Shown: positions 1 through 8,229 of the stretch, one piece after another
Layout: every line of letters starts with the position of its first letter
Numbering within the stretch: position 1 is the stretch's first letter
The notes under the pieces: generated by a model
Database searches by the model: none
The model's input: the letters and a program-made list of their open reading frames with translations, nothing else
What the model was told of the DNA's origin: nothing
Program-made: the position numbers and the translations under genes
Source of the DNA: Mycolicibacterium vulneris
Lineage (GTDB): Bacteria; Actinomycetota; Actinomycetes; Mycobacteriales; Mycobacteriaceae
DNA: 64,000 nt
Reading direction: 5' to 3'
Assembly (NCBI RefSeq): GCF_002104765.1
Contig: NZ_NCXM01000016.1
Span: 1-64,000, forward strand

Positions 1-66
1 GTCGAACAGTTCCTCGACTCGCTCGGCAGGGCTCACCGCCACCGGAGACGACGCAGTCGAGGACAT
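1..66 (-). CDS. N-terminal 22 codons of a truncated gene, possibly DUF222/HNH-type
   Basis: An ATG on the minus strand at 66 opens a frame that stays open to the window edge. The 22 residues begin MSSTASSPVAVSPAERVEEL. This resembles, from memory, the start of mycobacterial DUF222/HNH-endonuclease (13E12-like) repeat proteins. The match rests on very few residues, so the family call is tentative. No catalytic region lies inside the window. Confidence 0.35.
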   Translation of the reverse strand, partial: MSSTASSPVAVSPAERVEELFD

Positions 67-198
67 AACGACATCATCGCAGCCGGGTACGACAAATCAC
101 GGCCGCCCAAACCGCCGGGGAGTGACCGCCATACAACTGCCAAGAGGTGCGCGGCCGCGCGCGATCCATGTCACGAAGACCAACGGCCGGTTCCCGGC

Positions 199-486
199 TC
201 AGTCGATGTGCGTCGGTGGGTCGCCGAAGGTGAAATCCGATGGCTGCTGGCCGGGACCCATCAGACCGCAGTGGTTGTCGGGCACGAGGTAGGAACTGGC
301 GCCATTGGGAACCAGGCGGGTGACTGCGACGCAGCGTTGCCAGGTGCCGTCGGGCTGGACGGGTCCGTCGCACTTGCTGAGAACGGGTCCCCCGTACTGA
401 CAACCGGCGCCGGCCGGCGGCGCTGCGGCGATCAGCCCTGCGGCCGTCAGCAGGGCCGCCGATCCACCAACGATGCCGCGCTTCAT
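199..486 (-). CDS. small secreted cysteine-containing protein (CDGP type)
   Basis: This 95-residue product has a clear Sec signal peptide: a KR start, a hydrophobic segment to about residue 24, and cleavage near PAGAG. The mature part is about 70 residues with four cysteines and a CDGP motif, suggesting two disulfides in an exported protein. Small mycobacterial secreted proteins with a CDGP motif are known as a hypothetical family, and no enzymatic role is evident. It is transcribed away from the phage-like gene at 568. The start is well defined by the signal peptide. Function unknown. Confidence 0.75.
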   Translation of the reverse strand: MKRGIVGGSAALLTAAGLIAAAPPAGAGCQYGGPVLSKCDGPVQPDGTWQRCVAVTRLVPNGASSYLVPDNHCGLMGPGQQPSDFTFGDPPTHID

Positions 487-567
487 GGTTGCCTCCCGTC
501 ACGACGCTACCGCTTGATTAAGCGATTCTGGCCGTTTAGTCCCGGCTACAGCGGGCACGCCGCCAGC

Positions 568-936
568 ATGTCAGTTACAGCCTTTCAAGATCTGCCGTTG
601 GCCGACCGTGACCGCAAGTGGGACGGCGACGCGGCCGAAAAGCGGGTGCGGCAGTGGGCCGATGCGCAGGACGGGCCGAACCAGAAATACCGCGACGCGC
701 ACGTCTGGTACGACGGCGAAAAGAAGGACAACTTCACGGCCTACAAGCTGCTGATCGCCGACGTCATCGACGGCGACCTCAAAGCCGTGCCACGCGGAGT
801 GATGGCGGCCGGCGCGATCATGGACGGCGCGCGCGGCGGTATCGACGTGCCCGCATCCGATGTCGATCGGATCAAGAGCCACCTGGCGAAGTACTACAAA
901 AAGATGGGCGAGAAGCCACCCTGGGAGCGGGACTAG
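568..936 (+). CDS. 122-residue phage-associated-type hypothetical protein
   Basis: The ATG at 568 gives a 122-residue soluble, charged protein beginning MSVTAFQDLPLADRD and ending KPPWERD. The open frame runs further upstream, but the coding character starts here. Similar short modules (LPLADRD, AHVWYD, KDNFTAYKLLIADV, a terminal PPWER) are, as I recall, found in actinobacterial phage structural or protease-associated proteins and as stand-alone chromosomal genes. No other phage gene lies beside it, so this is either a relic or a domesticated module. Its stop overlaps the convergent P450 stop by 4 bp. Function unknown. Confidence 0.6.
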   Translation: MSVTAFQDLPLADRDRKWDGDAAEKRVRQWADAQDGPNQKYRDAHVWYDGEKKDNFTAYKLLIADVIDGDLKAVPRGVMAAGAIMDGARGGIDVPASDVDRIKSHLAKYYKKMGEKPPWERD

Positions 937-2192
937 ACCGCGACCATGAGCTGCGACAGCCCGCGCAGTGTGACGTTGGTCTTGTACTGGGGCTCGCTGT
1001 CCAGCCGGGCGTTCGGGAAACGGGCCGTCACCGCCGACAGGGCCACACCGGCCTCCAGCCGGGCCAGCGGGGCGCCCAGGCAGTAATGCGCACCGCGACC
1101 GAATCCTAAGTGCCGCAACACTTTCCGGTCCGGGTCGAAGACATCGGGGCGGTCGTATTCGGCGGGATCGCGCTGGGCGGCGGCGGTCAGCAGCATCATG
1201 ATGTCGCCCGCGGGTACGTCGATGCCCCCAATTGCCATGTCGTCGCCCGCAGTTCGGGCGATCATCTGCACCGGCGGGTCGTAGCGCAACGTCTCCTCGA
1301 TGACCGCCGGGGCACGGTTGGCGTCGGCGCCGAGCGCGGTCCATTGCGACGGTTGGCGCAGCATCGCCAGGACCGCGTTCCCGATCAGGTTCACCGTGGT
1401 CTCGTGACCGGCGACCAACAACAGGACGCAGGTGGAGACGATCTCCTCCGCGGTCAGCTGGTCGCCCGATTCTTCCACGGCGATCAGCCCGGACATCAGA
1501 TCGTCACCGGGCCGCGAGCGTCGCCGGTCGATCAGGCCATGCAGGTAGGCGCGCAACCACATTCCGGCGTCCATCCGCTCTTTCAGGTTGTCCGACGGCG
1601 TTCCGGTGAAGGCGACGAAAGGGTCCAGGGATTGCGCCAGCAGCGCGGACACCCGGCTGAATTGCGGCTCGTCCTCGATCGGTACGCCGAGCAGGCGGCA
1701 GATCACCGCCACCGGCAGTGGATAGGCTAGGTCCCCGACGACTTCGAACCGTCCCCGTTCGGCGATCCGGTCGAGCAACCCGTCGATCAGCTCGGTGATG
1801 TCGGGTTGCAGCGCGTTCACCACCTTCGGCGCGAACGCCTTGCTGACCAGTTTGCGCAGCCGGGTGTGGTCCGGCGGGTCCTGGAACAGGAATCCCGGCG
1901 GGGTTTGCGGCGGCGCTTCGGCACCGGCCTCGATGAGCTGCCGGGACTGCGCCTCGATCTGCGCGCGGGCGGCCGTCGACTTGAGCCGGTCGTTGCTCGA
2001 CGACGGGTGGCGCAGCACTTCGTCGCAGTCGCGGTAGGTCGAGAACACCGCGAGGTTGCCCTCCGGCAAAGCGAACGATCCGCGTTCGCGAAATTGCGCC
2101 AACATAGGGTAGGGGTCGGCACGGACCGCCGGGTCCAACAGCCGCACCAACAATTCGTCGGGCTTTGTGGACTCGGTCGGCGCTGTCGTCAT
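933..2192 (-). CDS. cytochrome P450 monooxygenase
   Basis: A 419-residue bacterial P450 of usual length. Visible signatures are the I-helix oxygen-activation motif VAGHETT (about residue 246), the K-helix ExxR in EETLR, and the heme loop FGRGAHYCLGAP with the thiolate cysteine near residue 371. It would insert oxygen into a hydrophobic substrate using ferredoxin electrons; no ferredoxin gene is adjacent. It is the last gene of a minus-strand operon after the haloalkane dehalogenase (35-bp gap). I could not assign a CYP subfamily. The substrate may be a lipid or a small hydrophobic compound; this is inferred from the neighbours only. Confidence 0.93.
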   Translation of the reverse strand: MTTAPTESTKPDELLVRLLDPAVRADPYPMLAQFRERGSFALPEGNLAVFSTYRDCDEVLRHPSSSNDRLKSTAARAQIEAQSRQLIEAGAEAPPQTPPGFLFQDPPDHTRLRKLVSKAFAPKVVNALQPDITELIDGLLDRIAERGRFEVVGDLAYPLPVAVICRLLGVPIEDEPQFSRVSALLAQSLDPFVAFTGTPSDNLKERMDAGMWLRAYLHGLIDRRRSRPGDDLMSGLIAVEESGDQLTAEEIVSTCVLLLVAGHETTVNLIGNAVLAMLRQPSQWTALGADANRAPAVIEETLRYDPPVQMIARTAGDDMAIGGIDVPAGDIMMLLTAAAQRDPAEYDRPDVFDPDRKVLRHLGFGRGAHYCLGAPLARLEAGVALSAVTARFPNARLDSEPQYKTNVTLRGLSQLMVAV

Positions 2193-2227
2193 GCTGACAT
2201 TGTGCCCGCCGTCCGGCGGCGTCCGAT

Positions 2228-3133
2228 TCAGCGGCGCAGGAACTGCACGATGTGGCCGGCCAGTTCCGCTCCGGCGTCCTCCTGCAAGAAATGGCCGGCA
2301 CCGCGGACGACCGGGTGGTCGATCCCCTGTGCGCCGCGCATCTCACGCCGGAAGATCGCGGCCATCGGCCCGGTGATCGGGTCGCTGTCGCTGAAGGCGA
2401 CCAGCATGGGTGTCGGGCTCACCGACAGCCTGGTCCAGGCGGTCTTGTTGGCCGCCGCCGCGGGATCGTCCGGCGAGGTGGGCACCAGGCCGGGCATGGC
2501 GCGCGGCCCGGCGCAGTATTCGTCGGTGGGGAACGGCGCGTCGTAGCCCGCGCGCTCCTGCTCGCTCATCTGGTGGCGACAACCACCCTGCACGAACGCG
2601 CCGATGTTCAGGGTCGGGGCCGACGTGATGGCTTCGCGGAAGCGCCACCAGACGTCGGCCATCGGCTGCTCGCCGTTCGGCAGCCCGGTGTTGGCGACGA
2701 CCACCCGCGCGAACCGCTCGGGATGCTCTGCGGCAAGCCGCAATCCGATCAGCCCGCCCCAGTCCTGGCCGACCAGGGTGACGTTGCGGAGGTCGAGCAC
2801 ATCGAAGGCCACCGCGCGCATCCACTCGACGTGGCGCGCGTAGCTGTGGTCTTCGCGGCGGGTGGGTTTGTCCGAACGCCCGAACCCGACCAGGTCGGGG
2901 CAGATCACTCGATGACCGGCGGCGGCCAAAATCGGAATCATCTTGCGGTACAGATACGACCACGACGGTTCACCGTGCAGCATGAGAATCGGATCGGCGC
3001 CTTCCGGCCCGTCCTCGACCCAGGCGACGCGCAGTGTGCCGCCTTCATCGTCGGGCACTTCGCCATACCTTGGGGCGTAAGGAAAGTCGGGAAGACGGTC
3101 GAATCGGTCGTCGGGTGTTCGCAGCGTCTGCAT
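2228..3133 (-). CDS. dhmA: haloalkane dehalogenase, alpha/beta-hydrolase fold
   Basis: This 301-residue alpha/beta hydrolase carries HGEPSW near 53 and the nucleophile motif VGQDWGG with Asp124 followed by halide-binding Trp125. The catalytic His is in GHF near 281. The HGEP oxyanion motif is that of the DhlA/DhmA branch, which hydrolyses carbon-halogen bonds to alcohols, and the protein resembles M. tuberculosis Rv2296. The start codon lies one base after the NUDIX stop (TGA-c-ATG), so translation is probably coupled. In mycobacteria the natural substrate of such enzymes is unknown. An epoxide hydrolase is the main alternative. Confidence 0.88.
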   Translation of the reverse strand: MQTLRTPDDRFDRLPDFPYAPRYGEVPDDEGGTLRVAWVEDGPEGADPILMLHGEPSWSYLYRKMIPILAAAGHRVICPDLVGFGRSDKPTRREDHSYARHVEWMRAVAFDVLDLRNVTLVGQDWGGLIGLRLAAEHPERFARVVVANTGLPNGEQPMADVWWRFREAITSAPTLNIGAFVQGGCRHQMSEQERAGYDAPFPTDEYCAGPRAMPGLVPTSPDDPAAAANKTAWTRLSVSPTPMLVAFSDSDPITGPMAAIFRREMRGAQGIDHPVVRGAGHFLQEDAGAELAGHIVQFLRR

Positions 3134-3134
3134 G

Positions 3135-3620
3135 TCACGCCCCTTCGGATAGTCCGGCCAGGCCCGGATCCGCGATCAGGCGATCGAGAAAGCCGAGCTG
3201 GCCCTTCAGCAATTTGATGCGCGCGGTCGCGACCGCGAACCAGCCCACCCGGTCGACCTCGGGAAACTCCCGCAGCTTGCCCGACCCTTTCGGCCACTCC
3301 AATTCGAAAGTGTTGCTGCGCGCGTCGGTGATATCGAGGTCGCCGTGCACGGCGAAGGCGGTCACCACCTTGCCGCCGGATTGCTTCAGCTGACCCAGGT
3401 CTATTCGCGGGCCGGCCGGCACCGCCAGCCCCAGCTCCTCGGCGAACTCACGCCGCGCGGCAGCCCAGGGATCCTCCCCGTCGGTGTACTCGCCTTTCGG
3501 GATCGACCATGCGCCGTCGTCTTTGCGCGCCCAGAACGGTCCACCGGGGTGCGCGATCAATACCTCGACGACGCCGTCGCAGGTCCGGTACAACATCACG
3601 CCCGCGCTGAGTTTGGCCAT
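3135..3620 (-). CDS. NUDIX hydrolase
   Basis: This 161-residue protein has a perfect Nudix box, G-x5-E-x7-REFAEELGL, around residues 43-65. NUDIX enzymes cleave nucleoside diphosphates linked to another moiety, including dinucleoside polyphosphates and CoA derivatives; the substrate cannot be read from sequence. A WARKDDGAWSIPKGEY segment precedes the box, as in several stand-alone mycobacterial members. It sits tightly between the WS/DGAT gene (6-bp gap) and dhmA (1-bp gap), so it is part of one transcript. The purine-rich GGAGAATAGGA upstream of the ATG is the likely ribosome site. Confidence 0.88.
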   Translation of the reverse strand: MAKLSAGVMLYRTCDGVVEVLIAHPGGPFWARKDDGAWSIPKGEYTDGEDPWAAARREFAEELGLAVPAGPRIDLGQLKQSGGKVVTAFAVHGDLDITDARSNTFELEWPKGSGKLREFPEVDRVGWFAVATARIKLLKGQLGFLDRLIADPGLAGLSEGA

Positions 3621-3626
3621 CGAGTC

Positions 3627-4982
3627 CTATTCTCCCACAGCGTGTTCCAGATCCTTGAGCGAGGACTCCAGGTGCGCGAGCAGGCGCTGCAGATGCGGCA
3701 CGCTGCGCCGGCACCCCACCAGACCGAAGTCCAGATTGCCGGCGTTGTTGGCCAGGGTGATGTTCAGCGCCTGGCCGTCCAGTGCGATGGACAGCGGGTA
3801 GTTGCCGTCGAGCCGGGCGCCCCCGTAGTAGATCGGCTGCGTCGGTCCCGGCACGTTCGAAATGATGATGTTGAACGGGGGCGACGTCGACGCGACCCAG
3901 CCCGGGACCGCCGCCAACGCCAATGCCGACGTGTTGACGCCCGACAGTGCCAGCGCCTGAAACCGCGGCAACTGCGAGAAAACCTTCTTGTTGCTGCGCA
4001 TCGAGTCGCTGATGGTCAGCAGACGCTGCGCGGGATCTTCGGCGTCAGTGGCGAGATTGCACAGGATGGCCCCGACCAGGTTGCCACCGGCGTCGGCCTC
4101 TTCCTCGGTGCGCAGGCTCACCGGGACCATCGCGATCAATGGCGTGTCCGGCAGCGCGTCCTGCTCGAGCAAGTAATAGCGCAGGGCGCCCGAACACATC
4201 GCCAGGACGACGTCGTTCACCGTGACCCCCGCGGCCTGCTTCACGCTTTTTATGCGGTCCAGTGACCAGGACTGCGCCGCGCAGCGGCGGGCGCCGCCGA
4301 TCTTGACGTTCAGCATGGTCTTCGGCGCCCCGAAGGGCAGGGTCAGTTGCTGCTCGAACAGCGCCGAACGCGCCAGCCCGATTGTCGAGGGAGCAAGTGC
4401 GGCAAGGGATCCCGCCGCGCGGACCAACGAGCTCAAGGGAGAGGACGGGCCGGATCTGCGCTGGGGTTTGCGCAGGCTCCATGGGGCACGGATCTCGACG
4501 TCGTCGGGGTCGGTGGACAGCGCGCGCTGCATCAGCTTCTGCGCGGAGACACCGTCGATCAGCGCGTGGTGCACCTTGGTGTAGATCGCGAACCGGCCGT
4601 CTTTCAGGCCTTCGACGACGTGCGTCTCCCACAAGGGGCGGTGGCGATCCAGCAGGGTGCTGTGCCATCGCGAAGTGAGCTCGAGCAATTCGCGGACCCG
4701 TTTGGGCGACGGCAGTGCCGAACGCCGAAGGTGATAGTCGATGTCGACGTCGTCGTCGTAAGTCCAGCCCAGATTTGCGATTCCGCCGACGAAGCTCGCG
4801 GGGTGCTTGCGAAACGTGGGCTGGAAATCCGGCTGGGCGGCCAGGCTCTTGTAGAGGTCACGAACGAAGCCGCGGCCTGTGCCCGATGGCGGCTCGAACA
4901 ACTGCAAGCCTCCGACGTGCATGGGATGTTCGCGAGATTCTCCCAGGAGAAAGATCGCGTCGGTGGGCTTTATCAGTTCCAT
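3627..4982 (-). CDS. WS/DGAT family wax ester synthase / diacylglycerol acyltransferase
   Basis: The 451-residue product starts MELIKPTDAIFLLGESREHP, typical of mycobacterial Tgs proteins, so I use the ATG at 4982 rather than the longer open frame to 5144. The condensation-type active site HHALIDG is at 138-144. The enzyme esterifies acyl-CoA to a fatty alcohol or diacylglycerol, making wax esters or triacylglycerol at the membrane or lipid droplet. It follows an acyl-reductase-like SDR by 44 bp, which favours wax-ester formation: the reductase would make the alcohol and this enzyme the ester. That pathway link is inference. Confidence 0.92.
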   Translation of the reverse strand: MELIKPTDAIFLLGESREHPMHVGGLQLFEPPSGTGRGFVRDLYKSLAAQPDFQPTFRKHPASFVGGIANLGWTYDDDVDIDYHLRRSALPSPKRVRELLELTSRWHSTLLDRHRPLWETHVVEGLKDGRFAIYTKVHHALIDGVSAQKLMQRALSTDPDDVEIRAPWSLRKPQRRSGPSSPLSSLVRAAGSLAALAPSTIGLARSALFEQQLTLPFGAPKTMLNVKIGGARRCAAQSWSLDRIKSVKQAAGVTVNDVVLAMCSGALRYYLLEQDALPDTPLIAMVPVSLRTEEEADAGGNLVGAILCNLATDAEDPAQRLLTISDSMRSNKKVFSQLPRFQALALSGVNTSALALAAVPGWVASTSPPFNIIISNVPGPTQPIYYGGARLDGNYPLSIALDGQALNITLANNAGNLDFGLVGCRRSVPHLQRLLAHLESSLKDLEHAVGE

Positions 4983-5026
4983 CCAACTATTAGACCCCTC
5001 CTGACATCGCGGCGAAGGCTCTCTCT

Positions 5027-6103
5027 CTAGAACATCGCCGCCGAGCCGATGTCGGGATGGCTGCGCATGTAATCCACGAGCCGATCGACATAGCTCCGGA
5101 ACGCGGGCGGCTCGATACCGCTGCCGGCGAGATCGGCTCGGCAATGATCGGTCAAGTAGAAGGTGGGTTGCGCGAAGTAATCGACCGCTTCGGGGGGAAT
5201 CCGCATCAACCGGTGGAGCCCCGGGACGTGTGCCAGTGATGCTTTCGTCAATTTCACGGGCAGCTTAACTTTGAGGAGCTCGCGATTTGTCGCCTGGGCC
5301 AGCGTATCCGCCATCTCATCGACCGTGAGCGGACGCGAATCCGCCAGCTGGTAGGTACGCCCTTCGGAAACGGAGAGTCCACTCAGATATCCGACGGCGT
5401 CAACGATGAAGTCGCGCGGGACCACGTTGACCCGCGTCGCCGTGGGATCACCCACCACCGGGAGGATCGCGTGCCGAGGCTGTCGCAGCAGCCACTGCAT
5501 GACGAAGTAGGGACCGTCGAATTTTTGTGTCTGCCCCGTGCGACTGTCGCCGACGACAATCGAGGGGCGATAGATCGTTACAGGCATGCCCGTGGACATG
5601 CGCCGACGCACGTCCGCCTCGGCGAGGTTCTTGGTCTCTTCGTAAAAGTTGTTGAACCGCGCACCGACTTCGAGGTCGTCCTCGCCGAATGGGCCGGCAT
5701 AGCGGCCGCTGACATAGCAGGTGCTGAAGTAGTGCAAGCGCGTCAGGGAGGGACAGCGCTGGAGCGCGTCCAGGACGTTTCGGGTGCCGTCGACGTTGAC
5801 GCGAAGCGCCACGTCGCGGGGCACCGCCAAGTCATACGCGGCGGCCAGGTGCCACGCCTCGGTGACGGAGGTGAGGATATCCGCAGCGAGGCCAAGACCG
5901 GGCTGGGTGATGTCGCCTTCGACTGGCTGGATGCGCCCCTCGAGGAACGGCTCCGCATAGCTCAGTTCCTCCACGCGGCGCTGTGCCAACGCGCCGTATT
6001 TCGGCTGCACCAAACAGATTGCCGTTTCGCCAGTGCGCTTGAGGATGCCTGGCAGCAACGCGCTACCGAGAAAGCCGGGAAAGCCCGTCATCAAAACGGT
6101 CAT
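5027..6103 (-). CDS. extended SDR, fatty acyl-CoA reductase-like (NAD-binding, male-sterility type)
   Basis: This 358-residue extended SDR has the Rossmann motif TGFPGFLGS at 6-14 and a YEETK catalytic Tyr/Lys pair. The layout resembles NAD_binding_4/male-sterility reductases, which reduce acyl-CoA or acyl-ACP to aldehyde or alcohol. The start at 6103 is chosen because GGAG lies 7 bp upstream and the Rossmann fold begins at once; the open frame extends 24 codons further without support. It heads the operon with WS/DGAT, NUDIX, dehalogenase and P450. A sugar- or sterol-type dehydrogenase is a less likely alternative. Confidence 0.8.
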   Translation of the reverse strand: MTVLMTGFPGFLGSALLPGILKRTGETAICLVQPKYGALAQRRVEELSYAEPFLEGRIQPVEGDITQPGLGLAADILTSVTEAWHLAAAYDLAVPRDVALRVNVDGTRNVLDALQRCPSLTRLHYFSTCYVSGRYAGPFGEDDLEVGARFNNFYEETKNLAEADVRRRMSTGMPVTIYRPSIVVGDSRTGQTQKFDGPYFVMQWLLRQPRHAILPVVGDPTATRVNVVPRDFIVDAVGYLSGLSVSEGRTYQLADSRPLTVDEMADTLAQATNRELLKVKLPVKLTKASLAHVPGLHRLMRIPPEAVDYFAQPTFYLTDHCRADLAGSGIEPPAFRSYVDRLVDYMRSHPDIGSAAMF

Positions 6104-6404
6104 GACTGCACTCCTTGCCGGGCGGTTTGTTGTCAAAGTGGTTGCGGCCAAAAAATCTGCCACCACGCAGCGCATGCGTACGGAGCGTCTTTCCTCGAAG
6201 AGCGGGCAGGGCGTGCATCGCTGTCTCCCCTACCGAAAAGGGTCCCGTCGCACAGAAAACGCTATCGACTTCAGGCCGCGTTAGGTCGGGTCTTTTGGCC
6301 CTCCACGGCGGCCATTGGTCCTCAGGTTGGGAGGACTGCACCCCGGTGACGCGCAAGCGCAGATACTGCTGAGCAGATGCCCCAGAAGACAGCGCAGGGA
6401 AGTG
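6104..6404. promoter_or_regulatory. divergent intergenic region between lipid operon and acyltransferase remnant
   Basis: This 301-bp region has no credible gene. It must hold the promoters of both divergent units. Two small inverted repeats are visible near the acyltransferase side: GTCCTC-7nt-GAGGAC at 6320-6338 and CTGCT-G-AGCAG at 6365-6375. AGGGAAG just before the ATG at 6405 is the likely ribosome site. No clear -35/-10 pair was found. Confidence 0.4.
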
Positions 6405-7210
6405 ATGCACGGCAACGAAGCCGACCAGCCCGAGCGGGCCAAATGGGATCCAGTCTTCACCGAGCTGATGATCAACCTGGTCACGCCCGTCATCAGGAGA
6501 TGGTTCCGGCCGGAGGTAAGGGGCCTGGACGCCTTCCCGCCGAAAGGCGTCGTCTTGCTGGTGTCCAATCACTCGGGCGGTGTGCTGACGCCCGATTGGA
6601 ACGTGCTCGCCCCCGCGATGTACGACAGGTTCGGCTATGACCGCCCGTTGTTCACCGTGGCCCACTATGGGGTGTTCTTTACGCCGTTCCGTGCGTCGCT
6701 GGGCCGGCTCGGCGTCATTCATGCCACCCGGGAGAACGCTGCCGCAGCGTTATGTTCAGGTGCGGTCGTGCTGGCGTTTCCCGGCGGTGACTACGACGCG
6801 TTCCGGCCGACGATGAGGCAGACCGTTATCGATTTCGGTGGCCGTACCGGATACGTCGGCCCCGCAATGCAAGCCGGTGCGCCAATCGTCCCCGCCGTCT
6901 CGATCGGCGGACAAGAAACGCAACGTTCGTCACTCGGGGTCATTCGCTGGCAAAACGGTTAGGGCTCAAGCGGTTCCGAATCGAGATTCTGCCCGTTACC
7001 ATCGGCATCCCCTTCGGTTTGACGGTGTTCTTCCCGCCAACCTTCCGCTGCCCGCCAAGGTCGTCTATCAAATTCTGCAGCCGATCGACGTCGCCGCGCA
7101 GTTCGGCATGGACGCCCGACGTCCACGAGGTCGACGCCTACGTGCGCTCGGAGATGCAAACCGCTCTGGACCGGCTGGGCCACGAGCGCCGGTTACCCCT
7201 ATTGGGCTGA
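6405..7210 (+). pseudogene. lysophospholipid/glycerol acyltransferase broken by three frameshifts
   Basis: The N-terminal part (6405-6930) encodes a PlsC-like acyltransferase with a SNHSGG acceptor motif and AFPGGDYDAFRP. Frame 1 stops at 6962. Homologous sequence continues in another frame (FVTRGHSLAKRLGLKRFRIE, about 6934-7035), shifts again near 7038 (NLPLPAKVVYQILQPIDVAA), and a third time near 7110 (PDVHEVDAYVRSEMQ) to a TGA at 7208. This fits two 1-bp deletions and one 1-bp insertion. Repaired, the protein would be about 268 residues, normal for this family. Either the gene is dead or this patch has sequencing errors. Confidence 0.8.
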
Positions 7211-7269
7211 GGGGTCGCTTCCGTCGAAAAAGTCTTTCGACCCGGCGTCAGGGGTGGCAGCATGAATTC

Positions 7270-7767
7270 GTGACGACAGCACCGTTGACATGGGATGTGG
7301 TGGCCGTTGACAAGCCAGAGGATGTCAACGTGGTCATCGGGCAGGCGCATTTCATCAAAACCGTCGAAGACCTGCACGAGGCGCTGGTCGGAGTGAGCCC
7401 GTCGCTGCGGTTCGGAGTGGCCTTTTGCGAGGCGTCCGGACCACGGTTGGTTCGCCGCAGCGGCAACGACACCGATCTAGTGGAATCGGCGACACGCGCC
7501 GCGCTGGCCATCGCGGCCGGACACAGCTTCGTGATCTTCTTGCGTGACGGCTTTCCGGTCAATGTCCTCAATCCGGTGAAAGCGGTGCCTGAAGTGTGCG
7601 GGATCTACTGCGCCACAGCGAATCCGGTTGAGGTCATTGTCGCTGTGTCTCCGCACGGTCGCGGCATCATCGGCGTCATCGATGGGCAGCCTCCCGTCGC
7701 TGTGGAAGGCGATCGTGATGCCGCCGAGCGCCACGATCTACTGCGCGCCATCGGTTACAAGCTCTGA
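7270..7767 (+). CDS. adenosine-specific kinase family protein
   Basis: This 165-residue protein (GTG start) matches the adenosine-specific kinase family (PF04008): an N-terminal DVVAVDKPEDVNVVIGQ, a central RFGVAFCEASG and a C-terminal HGRGIIGVIDGQPP. Family members are small trimeric proteins that bind adenosine or AMP; kinase activity is poorly documented. The long upstream open frame belongs to the acyltransferase remnant and is not part of this gene. It lies 59 bp after the remnant and converges on the DUF1330 gene. Cytoplasmic; role in mycobacteria unknown. Confidence 0.82.
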   Translation: MTTAPLTWDVVAVDKPEDVNVVIGQAHFIKTVEDLHEALVGVSPSLRFGVAFCEASGPRLVRRSGNDTDLVESATRAALAIAAGHSFVIFLRDGFPVNVLNPVKAVPEVCGIYCATANPVEVIVAVSPHGRGIIGVIDGQPPVAVEGDRDAAERHDLLRAIGYKL

Positions 7768-7801
7768 GGGTCAGGAGTGCCCGGTCTGGATCAGGGTCGA
7801 C

Positions 7802-8185
7802 TCACTCGGATGCCATCGACCATACCGACGTGGCAATCAGATCACCGCGCTCCAATCCCGCGGCGCGGTGTTGGTGCACCTTGGCGTAGTCAGCAGTCGT
7901 CACCATGTCGATGAACGCCTGCGGGGTCGGATACTCGACAATGAGGATGGCGTCCCACCAAGGCTTTTCGCTATCACCGATAACAAAGGCCGGCGCTGTT
8001 CCCGCGTAGCGCAGGGTCGCGCCGACGCGTTGAAGGTGTGGGGCCACTTCCCGGCCGTACTGCAGATAGCTCTCCACGCCGCCCTCGGGTTTGAACTTCA
8101 AGAGGTTGACCATCACCACCGGCGCGTCAGCCGGTCGCGCCGCGAGCGCGGCGAACTGGTCGGGCGTCGGTTCCAAGCCGCCCAT
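7802..8185 (-). CDS. DUF1330 family protein
   Basis: The 127-residue product shows the DUF1330 ferredoxin-like dimeric barrel pattern: PVVMVNLLKFKPEG, then YGREVAPHLQRVGATLRYAG, WDAILIVEYPTPQAFIDM and a YAKVHQHRAAGLERG tail. The ATG at 8185 is preceded by AAGGAG at good spacing, which decides this start over the longer frame. The family has no firm biochemical role; related dimeric barrels include monooxygenases and EthD-like proteins. It follows an SDR gene on the same strand by about 44 bp and may be co-transcribed. Confidence 0.82.
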   Translation of the reverse strand: MGGLEPTPDQFAALAARPADAPVVMVNLLKFKPEGGVESYLQYGREVAPHLQRVGATLRYAGTAPAFVIGDSEKPWWDAILIVEYPTPQAFIDMVTTADYAKVHQHRAAGLERGDLIATSVWSMASE

Positions 8186-8229
8186 GTGAATCTCCTTGCG
8201 TTGTTTTGTTCTAGAAGCGGACCGGGCAG

